Of a DNA stretch of 64,000 nucleotides, positions 24,567 through 34,515 are shown piece after piece (positions within the stretch are counted from its first letter, which is position 1; every line of letters begins with the position of its first letter). The stretch is from Natrinema sp031626495 (GTDB taxonomy: Archaea; Halobacteriota; Halobacteria; Halobacteriales; Natrialbaceae), in the NCBI RefSeq assembly GCF_031626495.1, contig NZ_JAMQOJ010000001.1:1054001-1118000 (forward strand), read 5' to 3'. A program made the translations under genes and the position numbers. A model generated the notes under the pieces. That model ran no database searches and was not told the origin of the DNA. It worked only from the letters and a program-made list of their open reading frames with translations.

Positions 24567-25430
24567 ATGTACGAACGAATCCTCCTTCCCGTCGACGGAA
24601 GCGATGTCGCCGACGCCGCGGCAGAGGCAGCCGTCGCGATCGCCCGTCGGTTCGACGCCGAACTGCACGTGGTCCACGTCCTCGAGTTCGGCGAGCGCCT
24701 GCCCGAGTCCGAGAACGACGCGGCAGACGAGTTCGCCCGTCTCGGCGAGGAAGCGGTCACGAGAGGCACCGAGCTGGCGGCCGACGCCGGCGTCGACGCG
24801 ACGGGAACGATTCTCGAGGGCGGCCGGCCGGTCTATCGCGCGGTCCTCGAATACGCGGACGACCACGACGTGGACTGTCTCGTGATGGGGACCTACGGCC
24901 GCACCGGACTCGACCGGTTCGTCCTGGGGAGCGTCGCGGAGCGGCTCCTTCGCGAATCGCCCGTACCGGTCGTGACCGTCCACGAGGAGACTGTCGTCGA
25001 CTCGACCATCGACTCGGTGCTGGTACCGACCGATGGCAGCGACTGCGCCGCGGCGGCCGTCGATCACGCCATCGAACTGGCGACGGCGACCGACGCAGCG
25101 CTCCACGCCGTCAACGTCGTCGATCTCGGCGTCTTCTGGGACGAGAGCGCGGCCGTCGCTCTCGACGCGCTCGAGGACGCGGGCGAGCGCGTCACCGAAC
25201 GGGTCGTCGAACGCGCCGGCGACGCCGGCGTCGCGACCGCCGACGCGGCGGTCCTGACCGGGACGCCCCACCGCGAGATCCTCACCTACGCCGACGAGCA
25301 CGACGTGGACTGCATCGTCATGGGCACCCACGGGCGGTCCGGGTTGGACCGGGTCCTCCTGGGCAGCGTCACCGAGCGGGTGGTCCGCCACACCGACGTT
25401 CCGGTGGTCTCGGTTAAAGACCAGTCGTAG
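24567..25430 (+). CDS. Tandem-domain universal stress protein
   Basis: 287 residues with two complete UspA domains: residues 1-140 (MYERILLPVDGSDVADAAAE ... GTYGRTGLDRFVLGSVAERL) and about 150-285 (DSVLVPTDGSDCAAAAVDHA ... GTHGRSGLDRVLLGSVTERV). Both nucleotide-binding motifs are intact, so two ATP sites per chain are expected. It lies 51 bases after the preceding UspA gene and may be co-transcribed with it. Confidence 0.93.
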   Translation: MYERILLPVDGSDVADAAAEAAVAIARRFDAELHVVHVLEFGERLPESENDAADEFARLGEEAVTRGTELAADAGVDATGTILEGGRPVYRAVLEYADDHDVDCLVMGTYGRTGLDRFVLGSVAERLLRESPVPVVTVHEETVVDSTIDSVLVPTDGSDCAAAAVDHAIELATATDAALHAVNVVDLGVFWDESAAVALDALEDAGERVTERVVERAGDAGVATADAAVLTGTPHREILTYADEHDVDCIVMGTHGRSGLDRVLLGSVTERVVRHTDVPVVSVKDQS

Positions 25431-25638
25431 GTGTAGTCGCTGGCGGACCCGCACGGAGACGGGATCGGTCCGGACTCGACGCGAACGCCTCGGTAGCCCG
25501 CCGAAGCGGTCCTCGAGTGATCCCCGTCGGTAGAGGCGGTGCTGATGAGAGCCACCGATGGCCGCCCGTTCGTATCGTCCACACCGAACCGAGCAGCTAG
25601 CGGGATAGCTGTAAGTGAGCGACGGTCGAACGTAGGGT

Positions 25639-26523
25639 ATGTTCGATCGACTCCTCGTTCCGACCGACGGGAGCGGTCCCGCCACCGCTGCGATCGAGCT
25701 CGCGGCCAAAGTCGCGTCGCCGTCGGCGACCGTCCATCTGCTGTACGTCGCCGAGACGGAGCGCGACACGGACGGAACCGACGACGTGCCCGCTGGTGCG
25801 TCCGAACGCGGCGAGGAGATACTCGAGACTGCTGACGAACTGGTGAACGCTGCCGGCGCATCCGTCGTCTCCGAGATTCGACACGGAGTGCCTCGCGAGC
25901 AGATCCTCGAGTACGCCGCGGCCCACGATATCGAGGCGATTGCCATGGGGTCGCACGGACGGCGGCGGACCGGACGGCTAGCACTGGGACGCGAAACGCG
26001 GAACGTCGTCCGCGATGCGCCGATACCCGTGTTCGTCGTTCGGGCGAGCGACGACGTCAGGCGGGTCTTCCCGTTCGAACGCGTTCTCGTACCGACGGAC
26101 GGAAGCGCCCACGCGAACGCCGCGTTGGAGCGTGGCGTCGAGACGGCGGCGGAGACGGGGGCGACGCTCCACCTCCTCACGGTGGTCAGCGCGACGCGCT
26201 ACGGGGCCGACGACGAAACCGACCGGCTGATCGGCCGCCTCGAGGAAAACGCGCGGGCGGCCCTCGAAGCGCCGGCCGAGAAGGCGGCCGAAGCGGGACT
26301 CGAGGTGCGAACTGCGGTCTCCGTCGGAACGGTCCACAGGGAGATCGCTGCGTACGCCGAGTCGGAAGACGCGGACCTGCTCGTCATGGGGACCCACGGG
26401 CGAAGCGACGCGGGCTCCGAGCGAGAACTGCTCGGCAGCGTCACGGAGCGCGTCCTCCAGACCGCGCCGAGCCCGGTGCTGACCGTCCGGGCGTCCGAGA
26501 CGACCGACGGTACCGTCGAGTGA
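25639..26523 (+). CDS. Tandem-domain universal stress protein
   Basis: 294 residues, two UspA domains: residues 1-137 (MFDRLLVPTDGSGPATAAIE ... GSHGRRRTGRLALGRETRNV) and about 150-285 (ERVLVPTDGSAHANAALERG ... GTHGRSDAGSERELLGSVTE). The first motif has GR in place of the final GS, and the second has two extra residues in the loop, so the ATP sites may differ from the neighbour's. A gap of 208 bases separates it from the previous tandem USP. It is convergent with the DUF2267 gene, 3 bases away. Confidence 0.92.
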   Translation: MFDRLLVPTDGSGPATAAIELAAKVASPSATVHLLYVAETERDTDGTDDVPAGASERGEEILETADELVNAAGASVVSEIRHGVPREQILEYAAAHDIEAIAMGSHGRRRTGRLALGRETRNVVRDAPIPVFVVRASDDVRRVFPFERVLVPTDGSAHANAALERGVETAAETGATLHLLTVVSATRYGADDETDRLIGRLEENARAALEAPAEKAAEAGLEVRTAVSVGTVHREIAAYAESEDADLLVMGTHGRSDAGSERELLGSVTERVLQTAPSPVLTVRASETTDGTVE

Positions 26524-26526
26524 CGC

Positions 26527-26958
26527 TCACTCGTTCGCTTCGGATTCCTGCCACCCGCCGGCGTCGACGACCTCGAATAGCTTGCCCCAGTTCTCGTCGT
26601 CCTGACTCTCCGGGAGCTGGTCGCGGAGTTGCTGAAAATCGGACGCAGGTACCTGACTGTGCACGAGGTCGATGACGACCCGTGCGTGATAGGCCGCCGT
26701 CGACGGATCGACCCGTTCGATCTCGCTGACTCGAGAGACGAACTCGTGCCAGTCGAATCGCTGGCCGTGGTCGTGGACGGCGCCGGTCACGTACCACCGG
26801 ATCTCCATCGGCAGCGATCCGGCGAGATCCTCGGCCGCACCGGCCGGAATTCGCTGTCCGAGCGTCACGAGCGTGGCCCGGATGGCTCGAACCGTGTCCC
26901 CGGAACCCGGTAGCTCGAGTCGGTGCTGGACTTGGCCGATGAATTCGTCGAAGTTCAT
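26527..26958 (-). CDS. DUF2267 domain protein
   Basis: 143 residues. MNFDEFIGQVQHRLELPGSG, TLGQRIPAGAAEDLAGSLP, FDWHEFVSRVSEIERVDPST and YHARVVIDLVHSQVPASDFQ are the two helical repeats of DUF2267 proteins. The family is common in halophiles and in bacteria near stress genes; its function is unknown. Here it adjoins the UspA cluster, in line with a stress role by association only. ATG 26958 gives the exact family start. Confidence 0.88.
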   Translation of the reverse strand: MNFDEFIGQVQHRLELPGSGDTVRAIRATLVTLGQRIPAGAAEDLAGSLPMEIRWYVTGAVHDHGQRFDWHEFVSRVSEIERVDPSTAAYHARVVIDLVHSQVPASDFQQLRDQLPESQDDENWGKLFEVVDAGGWQESEANE

Positions 26959-27261
26959 GCGCTCTCCGGACGACGATGACTGACGTAAAGCCCTATTCCG
27001 AGAGCGGAAACTGTACAGTGTCGCTGCATGACTGTCGTCCTGTCGCGTCGAGGGAAACGCAGCGTTCGTTATTTCCGGTGCCGAACGCCCGGAATACGTA
27101 GAGATGATATTTAACTGACGGCGGCGATGTACGGCATACCATCGCAATAATCGCGGGGTCGAACACGGGAAGCGGGCGACAGAATGGCAGACGATTCGAT
27201 ACGGTACGGGTCCCGTTCTGATATGGAATCGGCGAGGGGACAGTAGCAGACACCGAAACGC
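26959..27261. other. Intergenic region between DUF2267 and sulP genes
   Basis: About 303 bases between divergent genes. An AT-rich GATATTTAAC near 27106-27115 could be a TATA element for either direction, but it is about 150 bases from both starts. I see no gene, repeat or RNA. Confidence 0.4.
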
Positions 27262-28968
27262 ATGGTCGACCTCGAGACGGCCGTAGTGCAGCGGTTTCGA
27301 TCTCGACTCCCCGTGATCGATCTCGTCACGGAGTATCGAAGGGAGTACGTGACTGACGACCTTCTCGCCGGCGTCACGCTATGGGCCGTGCTCGTTCCAC
27401 AGGCGCTCGCTTACGCGTCGCTAGCCGGCGTCCCGCCGGTCGTGGGTCTGTACACTGCGCTCGGATCGATGGCTATGTACGTCGTGTTCGGAACCTCGCG
27501 ACAGCTGAACGTGGGTCCCGAAGGGACGGTCGCCATCCTGGTGGCGACTATCGCATCGCCGCTCGCGGGCGGCGACGTCGGCCAGTATCTGGCCTTCACG
27601 TCAGCGTTGGCCGTCTTCGTGGGGTTCTTCTCGATACTGGGCGGCCTCCTGAAGCTCGGGTGGATCACTCGGTTTCTGTCTCGTCCGGTCCTCATCGGCT
27701 ATATCCTCGGCTCCGCGGTTATCATCGCGACCAGCCAGCTCGGCAGTCTCCTGGGGATCGACGCGCCTTCCCTCGTCGCTACCCTTCGGGCTCTCGACGA
27801 ACTCAACCCGTGGACGCTCACCGTCGGGACGCTCACCGTTCTGGTCGTCCTCGTCGCTCGACGCTTCGGACCCCGCGTCCCCGCGTATCTGATCGGGATG
27901 ACGGTAGCGACCGTCGTGGTGACGGTCGGCGACCTCACGACGCGAGGGGTCGCCATCGTCGGCGACATTCGACCCGGTCTCCCAGCCATCGGTTTCCCCG
28001 ATCTCGCCGTGGCCGACTTCTCATCGCTGCTCGGGCCGGCGCTCGCAGTCGCACTGCTGATGTACGTCGACAGCCTGCTCACCGAGCGATCGCTGGCGAA
28101 GCGAAACGATTACGAAGTCGACGCCAATCAAGAGTTCTTCGGCCTCGGAGCGGCCAACGTGGGCTCCGGCCTGCTGGGCGGATTCCCCGTTAACGGGAGC
28201 CAGTCTCGGAGCACCGTCAACGACGCGGCGCGTGCCAAGACGCAGGTCGCCAACCTCGTGGCGTTGCTTCTCGTCGTTTTGACGCTCCTCTTTCTGACGC
28301 CGCTGTTCAGGGATCTGCCGCGAGCGGCCCTGGCCGGAGTGCTTCTGGTAGCGGCGACGGAACTGGTCGACGTCGCGGCGCTGCGTCGTGTCTGGGTCAT
28401 CAACAAGTTCGACTTCCGGCTGGCGCTGTTCACCGCCGTGTTGGTCGTCGTCGTCGGCGTGCTCGCCGGAATTCTGGCGGCCGTCGTTCTCTCCCTCTTC
28501 GACGCCGCGGTCAAGCCGTACCAGCCCCACACTGCGGAGCTGGCCCGCGTTCCGGGAACGGATCGGTTCCGCGACGTCGACTCGGTCCCCGACGTCGAGC
28601 CGATCCCGGGACTGATCATCTATCGGTTCGACGCCCGGCTCTACTTCGCCAACGCCGAGGTCTTCGCCGACGAGGTGATCGAACTGGTCGAATCGGCCGA
28701 TCCGCCGGCTCGAGAAGTCATGCTGAGCGCCGGAGCGATCATCGACATCGACTCGACGGCACACGAGACGTTACACGAACTGATCGAAGACCTCCACGAA
28801 CGCGGAATCCGCTTTACCGTGGCCCGGGCCAAACCGACGTTCCTGGAGACGCTGGATCGCAGCGGTCTACTGGAGGAGATCGACGCCTGTTACCTCGAAG
28901 TGGACACCGGAGTGTCCGCTTTCCAACGGCGCAACGAGCGCGACGGTTCTCCGGACCGTGAGGGGTAA
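27262..28968 (+). CDS. SulP family inorganic anion transporter with STAS domain
   Basis: 568 residues. The membrane part (about 1-420) begins with AGVTLWAVLVPQALAYASLA, the SulP signature around helix 1 and 2, followed by further hydrophobic segments and GGFPVNGSQSRSTVNDAARA, the conserved SulP loop. The C-terminal STAS domain (about 430-550) contains PGLIIYRFDARLYFANAEVF and LSAGAIIDIDSTAHETL, where the DST motif is the usual phosphorylation-type site. Likely transports sulfate, bicarbonate or a similar anion. The start is the ATG at 27262. Confidence 0.92.
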   Translation: MVDLETAVVQRFRSRLPVIDLVTEYRREYVTDDLLAGVTLWAVLVPQALAYASLAGVPPVVGLYTALGSMAMYVVFGTSRQLNVGPEGTVAILVATIASPLAGGDVGQYLAFTSALAVFVGFFSILGGLLKLGWITRFLSRPVLIGYILGSAVIIATSQLGSLLGIDAPSLVATLRALDELNPWTLTVGTLTVLVVLVARRFGPRVPAYLIGMTVATVVVTVGDLTTRGVAIVGDIRPGLPAIGFPDLAVADFSSLLGPALAVALLMYVDSLLTERSLAKRNDYEVDANQEFFGLGAANVGSGLLGGFPVNGSQSRSTVNDAARAKTQVANLVALLLVVLTLLFLTPLFRDLPRAALAGVLLVAATELVDVAALRRVWVINKFDFRLALFTAVLVVVVGVLAGILAAVVLSLFDAAVKPYQPHTAELARVPGTDRFRDVDSVPDVEPIPGLIIYRFDARLYFANAEVFADEVIELVESADPPAREVMLSAGAIIDIDSTAHETLHELIEDLHERGIRFTVARAKPTFLETLDRSGLLEEIDACYLEVDTGVSAFQRRNERDGSPDREG

Positions 28969-29063
28969 TCCGTCACTCCCGTTCGATCGTGGGAACGGCA
29001 GTGCACCTCGCTTCGGAATCTCGAGTGAATTCGAGTCGATCCCGCTCTCGGGCCCGTCCGGAT

Positions 29064-32000
29064 CTATCGATCGCCCGAGGCGGGGAGCGTAAACGAGAAC
29101 GTCGCCCCCTCGCCGGGCTCGGACTCGAGCCAGATCTCGCCGCCGTGGCGCTCGACGATGCGCTCACAGAGCGCGAGGCCGATGCCGGTCCCGTCGTACT
29201 CCTCGCGGCTGTGGAGTCGGTCGAAGACCGTGAACACTCGCTCCTGGTCGTCGGGATCGATACCGATACCGTCGTCTTCGACCGAGATCACCCACTCGCC
29301 GTCTCGGCGATCGGCGCTGACGCGGATCGACGGCGGCGAATCGCCACTGTAGGTGACGGCGTTGTCGAGCAGGTTCTGGAACAGCTGTCGGAGCTGGCTG
29401 GCGTCGCCCTCGAGGTGGGGGAGTTCCTCGACCGTCACTTCGGCACCGCTCTCCGCGATCCGGACCTGGAGATCCGCGAGCACGTCCTCGAGAATCCCGT
29501 TCAGGTCGATCGGCTCGAACGGATCGCCCCGGGTTTCGATCCGCGAGTACTCGAGGAGCGCGTCGATCATCTCACGCATGCGCTCGGCCCCGTCGACGGC
29601 GTACTCGAGGAACTCCTCGCCGTCCTCGTCGAAGGCGTCGCCGTACCGGTTCTCGAGCAATTGGAGATAGCTCGTGATCATCCGCAGGGGCTCCTGTAAG
29701 TCGTGAGAGGCCGCGTAGGCGAACTGTTCGAGTCGTTCGTTGGACTCTTCGAGTTTGCGTCGGTACTCGCGGCGTTCGGTGATATCCGTCAGGGTGACGA
29801 CGGCGCGGCTCACGTCGCCGTACTCGTCTCTGATCGGCATGCCGTACTCCATGATGATGCGCTGTTTGCCGTCGAATGCGGTGATCTCGTAGACGTTCGG
29901 CTCAGTGACCTCGGCTCCGTCGAGGACCTGAGCCATCGTCCAGTCGTCCGGGGCAACCGGTTCGCCCGTCTCCGCCCACACCGCGGGGTACTTGTCGTAC
30001 TCCGCGACCGAGTCGGCGTCGAACACGTCGCCGCCCCAGATCTCCCTGGCTGCATCGTTGGCCCTGATCAGCGACCCGTCTGCGTCAGCGACGACGACGC
30101 CGACTGGAAGGATCTCGAACAGCGTCTCGAGTTGCTCCTGGTTGCGCCGGCGCTCGAGTTCGGCACGCTTGCGCTCGGTGATATCGGTCAGTGCACCGGG
30201 GAAGGTGATCGGTTTGCCGTCGTCGTTGCACTCGACGCGGCCGCGGGCGACGACCCAGCGGAGTTCGCCGTCAGCGTTCCAGACGCGGTACTCCGCCTCG
30301 TACTCGCCGCAGGCCTCGACGGCGTCCTCGATCTCGCTGACCACACGTTCGCGGTCGTCCTCGTGGATGGCGTCGATGAATCGGTCGAGCGAGACGCCCC
30401 GCTGGGCCACGTCCGGGTCGATGTCGAACGTCTGGGCGAACGACGGACCGACGAACATCTCGTCGTTCTGGACGTCTAACTCCCACGTCCCGACCGCGCC
30501 GGCCTCCGTCGCCGCCTCGAGCTGTGACTTGGCGTCGCGGAGGTACCGCTCGCGTTCCTTCTGCTCGGTGACGTCCTGAATCATCGCCATCCCGGCGAAC
30601 ACCGTGCCCTCCTCGTCGGTGATCGGCACGGCGCGTGTGATCCACTCCCGACCGTCGTACGAGAGTTCGACCGTTCGTTCCGCACCGGCGAGCGCGTCGC
30701 GATACACCGGCTCGAGCGCGTCCGCGATGTCGTCGCCCCACACGTCTCTGACGTGGCGTCCCTCGGCCTCGTCCGGATCGACGGCGACGTTCTCGAACCC
30801 CTGCCCGGCCAGGAGCGTGTACTCGAGACCGTCGTCGAACAGCGTGACGGCACCGTTGGGGAAGTACTCGGCGAGCGTCCGGTAGCGCTGCTCGGACTTC
30901 TCGAGGTCCCGCTGCGCTTCGACCCGCTCGGTGATGTCCTGAGACATACCCATGGCGGCGAACACCTCGCCGTCGTCGTCCCGAACCGGTATGAAGTGGA
31001 ACTGGTAAACGCCGTCGCCGACCGTGCTCTCGAATGTAGACAGCTCGCCGTCGAGGGCGGCCTCGTACCCGGGGACGACGACGTCTGCCAGCTCCGGCGG
31101 CAGCGCGTCTCGAAGCGGCTCCCCCTCGAGGTCCGCGCTCGTGACGCCCGTATCGCCCTCGGGCGTGCCGCCGAAGGTGACGTACCGGAAGTCTCGGTCG
31201 ACCAGGGCGACGGCGCCGTTCGGGAAGTGCTCGACCAGCGTGCGATAGCGCTGTTCGGACTCCTCGAGCGCTCGCTCTCGCTCGACCCGATCGTAGGCCG
31301 CCTCCGCGTTCGACGCCAACAGTTCGACGAGCTGTTGCGTCTGCTCGTCGAACGCGCCGACCGCCCGCGAGCCGACGATGAGCACGCCGTGGTCGCGCAT
31401 CGGGACGAAGACCCCGGCGTTCATATCCGTCTCGTCGGGCTGGAGGTATGGCGAGTCGGCGACATCGTCGAATCGGCACGTCTCCCCACTCGCGTAGACG
31501 TGACCGGTGATGCTCGAGTCGTCCGGCGGGACCGCCGGGAGCGTCTCGCGCATGAAGTCGTTCTCGATGGACTGAGCGGCTGGATACAGGTGGTGCTCGT
31601 CCTCGTCGTATAGATACGTCACGACGCCCGAGAGGTCGAGGACGTCGGTGGCGGTCTCGACGACGACCTCGCTGACCTCGTCTCTCGTCTCGGCGTCGAG
31701 TAACCCTCGAGCGGAGTCGTAGAGTGTCGTGAGCGTCTTCCCGAACTGCTTGCGGTCGGTGACGTCGCGGAAGTAGACGGACAGACCCGTTTCGGACGGG
31801 TAGGCGCGCACCTCGAACCACGTGTCGAGCGGCTCGGGGTAGTACTCCTCGAACGAGACGGTCTCCTGTTCGGTCATCGCTCGCTCGTACTTCGGTTCGA
31901 ACGCTCGTCCGATCGTTTCGGGGAACTCGTCCCAGATCCGTTTTCCCACCAGCGTCCGGCCCTCTGGGTTGATGAGTTCGTGTGCGCGCTCGTTGAGGTA

Positions 32001-32603
32001 CGTGAACCGCCACTGCTCGTCGAGCGCAAAGAAGGCGTCCGAGATGCGGCCGTACACTTCCTCGAGGTCGCCGGGCGTCCGCTCGCGGCCGATGGCCGAC
32101 TCGAGGACGTCCGCGACGCTGCGAACGAACTCCACCTCGGCGTCGGTAAACGACCGCCGCGCGGTCGCGTACGTCCCCAGCACGCCCCACGGGTCGTCGC
32201 TCGAGCCGAGACGGACGGCGATCCCGCTGTCGATGCCGCGGTCGGAAAACAGCTCGGAGGGGGTAAACCGCTCGTCGGTACGGAAATCGTCGATGACGAC
32301 TCGATCCTCGGCATCGAACACGTGCCGCACGTGCGAGTCTCCGCTCAGAGGAGTCCGCCCGCTGTCGACGCGCTCCGTCGGCCAGCCGGTCCCCTGACGC
32401 AGTACGAACACGTCCTGGTTTGGCACCTGCTCGAGGACGGCACAGCAGTCGGTGTCGAGTGTTTCGGCGACGGCGACCGCCGCATCGCGGAACAGACTAT
32501 CGAGATCGTCGCTTTCTATCGCCCGTTTGCTGAGGTCGGTGACGACTTCCTGCCGACGGACGCGGGCTCGAAGATCGGCATTGGAAGGCGAAGAAGCGCC
32601 CAT
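29064..32603 (-). CDS. Large soluble multi-PAS/GAF histidine kinase
   Basis: 1179 residues with no obvious membrane segment. Domain order: GAF (about 20-175), PAS (about 180-290, DAFFALDEQWRFTYLNERAH), GAF (about 295-455), two related PAS domains (about 465-580 and 590-705, sharing YRTLxExFPNGAV), a PAS with PAC (about 715-840, GTWELDVQNDEMF), another PAS (about 845-955, ILPVGVVVADADGSLIRAND), HisKA with the phospho-His near residue 966 in YAASHDLQEPLRM, and HATPase_c with DDGIGIDP and GTGIGLALCERIVERHGG. A cytoplasmic sensor integrating several small-molecule or redox inputs is likely. No response regulator is next to it. Confidence 0.92.
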   Translation of the reverse strand: MGASSPSNADLRARVRRQEVVTDLSKRAIESDDLDSLFRDAAVAVAETLDTDCCAVLEQVPNQDVFVLRQGTGWPTERVDSGRTPLSGDSHVRHVFDAEDRVVIDDFRTDERFTPSELFSDRGIDSGIAVRLGSSDDPWGVLGTYATARRSFTDAEVEFVRSVADVLESAIGRERTPGDLEEVYGRISDAFFALDEQWRFTYLNERAHELINPEGRTLVGKRIWDEFPETIGRAFEPKYERAMTEQETVSFEEYYPEPLDTWFEVRAYPSETGLSVYFRDVTDRKQFGKTLTTLYDSARGLLDAETRDEVSEVVVETATDVLDLSGVVTYLYDEDEHHLYPAAQSIENDFMRETLPAVPPDDSSITGHVYASGETCRFDDVADSPYLQPDETDMNAGVFVPMRDHGVLIVGSRAVGAFDEQTQQLVELLASNAEAAYDRVERERALEESEQRYRTLVEHFPNGAVALVDRDFRYVTFGGTPEGDTGVTSADLEGEPLRDALPPELADVVVPGYEAALDGELSTFESTVGDGVYQFHFIPVRDDDGEVFAAMGMSQDITERVEAQRDLEKSEQRYRTLAEYFPNGAVTLFDDGLEYTLLAGQGFENVAVDPDEAEGRHVRDVWGDDIADALEPVYRDALAGAERTVELSYDGREWITRAVPITDEEGTVFAGMAMIQDVTEQKERERYLRDAKSQLEAATEAGAVGTWELDVQNDEMFVGPSFAQTFDIDPDVAQRGVSLDRFIDAIHEDDRERVVSEIEDAVEACGEYEAEYRVWNADGELRWVVARGRVECNDDGKPITFPGALTDITERKRAELERRRNQEQLETLFEILPVGVVVADADGSLIRANDAAREIWGGDVFDADSVAEYDKYPAVWAETGEPVAPDDWTMAQVLDGAEVTEPNVYEITAFDGKQRIIMEYGMPIRDEYGDVSRAVVTLTDITERREYRRKLEESNERLEQFAYAASHDLQEPLRMITSYLQLLENRYGDAFDEDGEEFLEYAVDGAERMREMIDALLEYSRIETRGDPFEPIDLNGILEDVLADLQVRIAESGAEVTVEELPHLEGDASQLRQLFQNLLDNAVTYSGDSPPSIRVSADRRDGEWVISVEDDGIGIDPDDQERVFTVFDRLHSREEYDGTGIGLALCERIVERHGGEIWLESEPGEGATFSFTLPASGDR

Positions 32604-32778
32604 TCACCTGTTTGGTGGGAGACGGAGGTGTAAAACGCCTGTGCTGTCTGTGGGCTCGAGGTCGTCCCCGCTGCAGTCCCAGCGTTCGCGTCCGCAGTTG
32701 CGGGCGATCACAGCGGATCGTCCACCGAAAACAGTCTGGGATAATGATATACGTCTCACCGTTGAGGGATAGGCTAGT

Positions 32779-33567
32779 ATGCTCGGTGAAGACGTACTCC
32801 TGGACGTAGAGGACGGCATCGCGACCGTTACGCTCAACCAGCCGGATCGGATGAACGCGCTCTCGGACGGCATCAAAACCGGCATCGAGGAAGCGCTCGA
32901 CGAAGTGAACGACCGAGACGACGCGCGAGTCGTCGTCTTCGAGGGCGCGGGGAAGGCGTTCTGCGCCGGCGGTGACATCAGCGGCATGGAGGCTGCCGAC
33001 TACACCGACCACGAGCGCACCCGGGGTATCGTCGAGGACTGCGCGGCGATTCCGATCCGTATCTACAACCTCGAGTTGCCGACGGTAGCGAAAGTCGACG
33101 GCTACTGCGTGGGTGCCGGTGTGGGCGTCGCGATGTCCTGTGATATGGTGCTGGCGAGCGACCGCGCCCAGTTCGGGCTCGCGTTCCGCAACATCGGACT
33201 GACGCTCGACTACGCGACCTCGCTGCTCGTTACGCGGGCCGTCGGCCCGTACGTCGCGAAGGAACTGGCGCTCACCGGTGAGACGATCTCCGGCGAGGAG
33301 GCCGACGAGATCGGACTGATCAATCACGCGTATCCGGCCGACGAGTTCGAGGCCGAAGCGGGCGAGCTAATCGAGCGGATCGCTACCGGTCCGACGGTCG
33401 CGCTGCACTACTCCGTTCGCAACATCGACCGGTCGTACAACAGTTCGATCCGCGAGGTCGTCGAGCGGGAAGCCCAGTCCCAGAACCTCGCCAGTAGCAC
33501 GCGGGATCATCAGGAGGGCGTCGAGGCGTTCGGCGAGGATCGCGACCCCTCGTTCGAGGGTCACTGA
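32779..33567 (+). CDS. Enoyl-CoA hydratase/isomerase family protein, PaaG-type active site
   Basis: 262 residues. The oxyanion hole is AFCAGGDISGM and GYCVGAGVGVAMSCDM. Neither classical catalytic Glu is present: Gly replaces the first, and the second position (FGLAFRNIGLTLDYATS) has Phe where PE is expected. An Asp in LTLDYAT lines up with the catalytic Asp of PaaG-type enoyl-CoA isomerases. Isomerase activity on an unsaturated acyl-CoA is therefore more likely than hydratase activity. Convergent with a second such gene at 33612. Confidence 0.87.
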   Translation: MLGEDVLLDVEDGIATVTLNQPDRMNALSDGIKTGIEEALDEVNDRDDARVVVFEGAGKAFCAGGDISGMEAADYTDHERTRGIVEDCAAIPIRIYNLELPTVAKVDGYCVGAGVGVAMSCDMVLASDRAQFGLAFRNIGLTLDYATSLLVTRAVGPYVAKELALTGETISGEEADEIGLINHAYPADEFEAEAGELIERIATGPTVALHYSVRNIDRSYNSSIREVVEREAQSQNLASSTRDHQEGVEAFGEDRDPSFEGH

Positions 33568-33611
33568 CGGCGGTTCCGGGCGGGCTGGAGTCGATTCTCC
33601 ATCCGCAGCAC

Positions 33612-34403
33612 TCACCGCCCGTGGAATTCCGGCTCCTCACCGTCGCGTAGCGCCTCGACCGCGCGTTTGTAGTCCTCGGTTTCGAAGACGATCGTCTGTC
33701 GCGTCGCCTCGTTCGCCAGCGCGTCCTCGAGGGTCGATTCGTGGCTGGTCCGGACGAGTTCCTTGATGTGCTGGAGGGCGATCGGCGGACCGGTCGCGAT
33801 CTCCGAGACGATTTCGTCGGCTCGCTCCTCGAATTCGTCGGTCGGGAAGACGTGATTGACGAGTCCGAGTTCGCGAGCGCGCTCGCCGTCGACGATCCGA
33901 CCGGTCATCGTCAGTTCCATCGCGAGCCCTCGACCGACGAGGCGCGGAAGGACGTACGAGATGCCACAGTCCATGCTCAGCCCGAAGCGAACGTGGGAAA
34001 AGCCGATCCTGGTTCGCTCGCTCGCGAGCGGAATATCGCACGCGATGGCGAACCCCGCCGCGTCGCCGATCGCCGGCCCGTCGATCTTCCCGATGACGGG
34101 GAGGGGATGGGTGATGATCTCCCGGACGAGTCGGTGCTCGTGGCGCTGTATCTGTTCGACGCTGTCGTGGAGCGACCCGTCCTCGGCGTCCGACTCTCCC
34201 ATCGACTCCACGTCGAACCCCGACGAGAACGTATCCCCGGCACCCTGCAGCACGACACACCGCGCATCGGTGTCACGCGCCGCCTGCAGCGCGTCGTAGA
34301 TCGCGAGGTAATCGTCTCGAGAGAGGGGATTCCCCCGCTCGGGCTCGTTCATCGTGATCGTGACCACGCGATCGGCGAACTCGGTATCGATAGTATCCGT
34401 CAT
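33612..34403 (-). CDS. Enoyl-CoA hydratase/isomerase family protein, PaaG-type active site
   Basis: 263 residues. Crotonase motifs are DTFSSGFDVESMG and GPAIGDAAGFAIACDI for the oxyanion hole, followed by IGFSHVRFGLSMDCGISYVL. The usual catalytic glutamates are absent and an Asp occurs in the SMDCG segment, as in PaaG-type isomerases and in the neighbour at 32779. The two proteins appear to be diverged paralogues in convergent orientation, 44 bases apart. Substrate unknown. Confidence 0.87.
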   Translation of the reverse strand: MTDTIDTEFADRVVTITMNEPERGNPLSRDDYLAIYDALQAARDTDARCVVLQGAGDTFSSGFDVESMGESDAEDGSLHDSVEQIQRHEHRLVREIITHPLPVIGKIDGPAIGDAAGFAIACDIPLASERTRIGFSHVRFGLSMDCGISYVLPRLVGRGLAMELTMTGRIVDGERARELGLVNHVFPTDEFEERADEIVSEIATGPPIALQHIKELVRTSHESTLEDALANEATRQTIVFETEDYKRAVEALRDGEEPEFHGR

Positions 34404-34515
34404 GATCTGTCACATCACCGAGCACACGTGTAAAATTTCCGTGCGATCCGGTGAACGGGTCGAACTCCGCGAGGCCCGCTCGAGCGAGGGCCGTTCGCTC
34501 GTCTCCGAGCGGTCG

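Noticed and set aside
24549..26180. 543-codon minus-strand frame opposite the UspA genes
   Set aside because: Complement of two clear UspA genes; composition is not protein-like.
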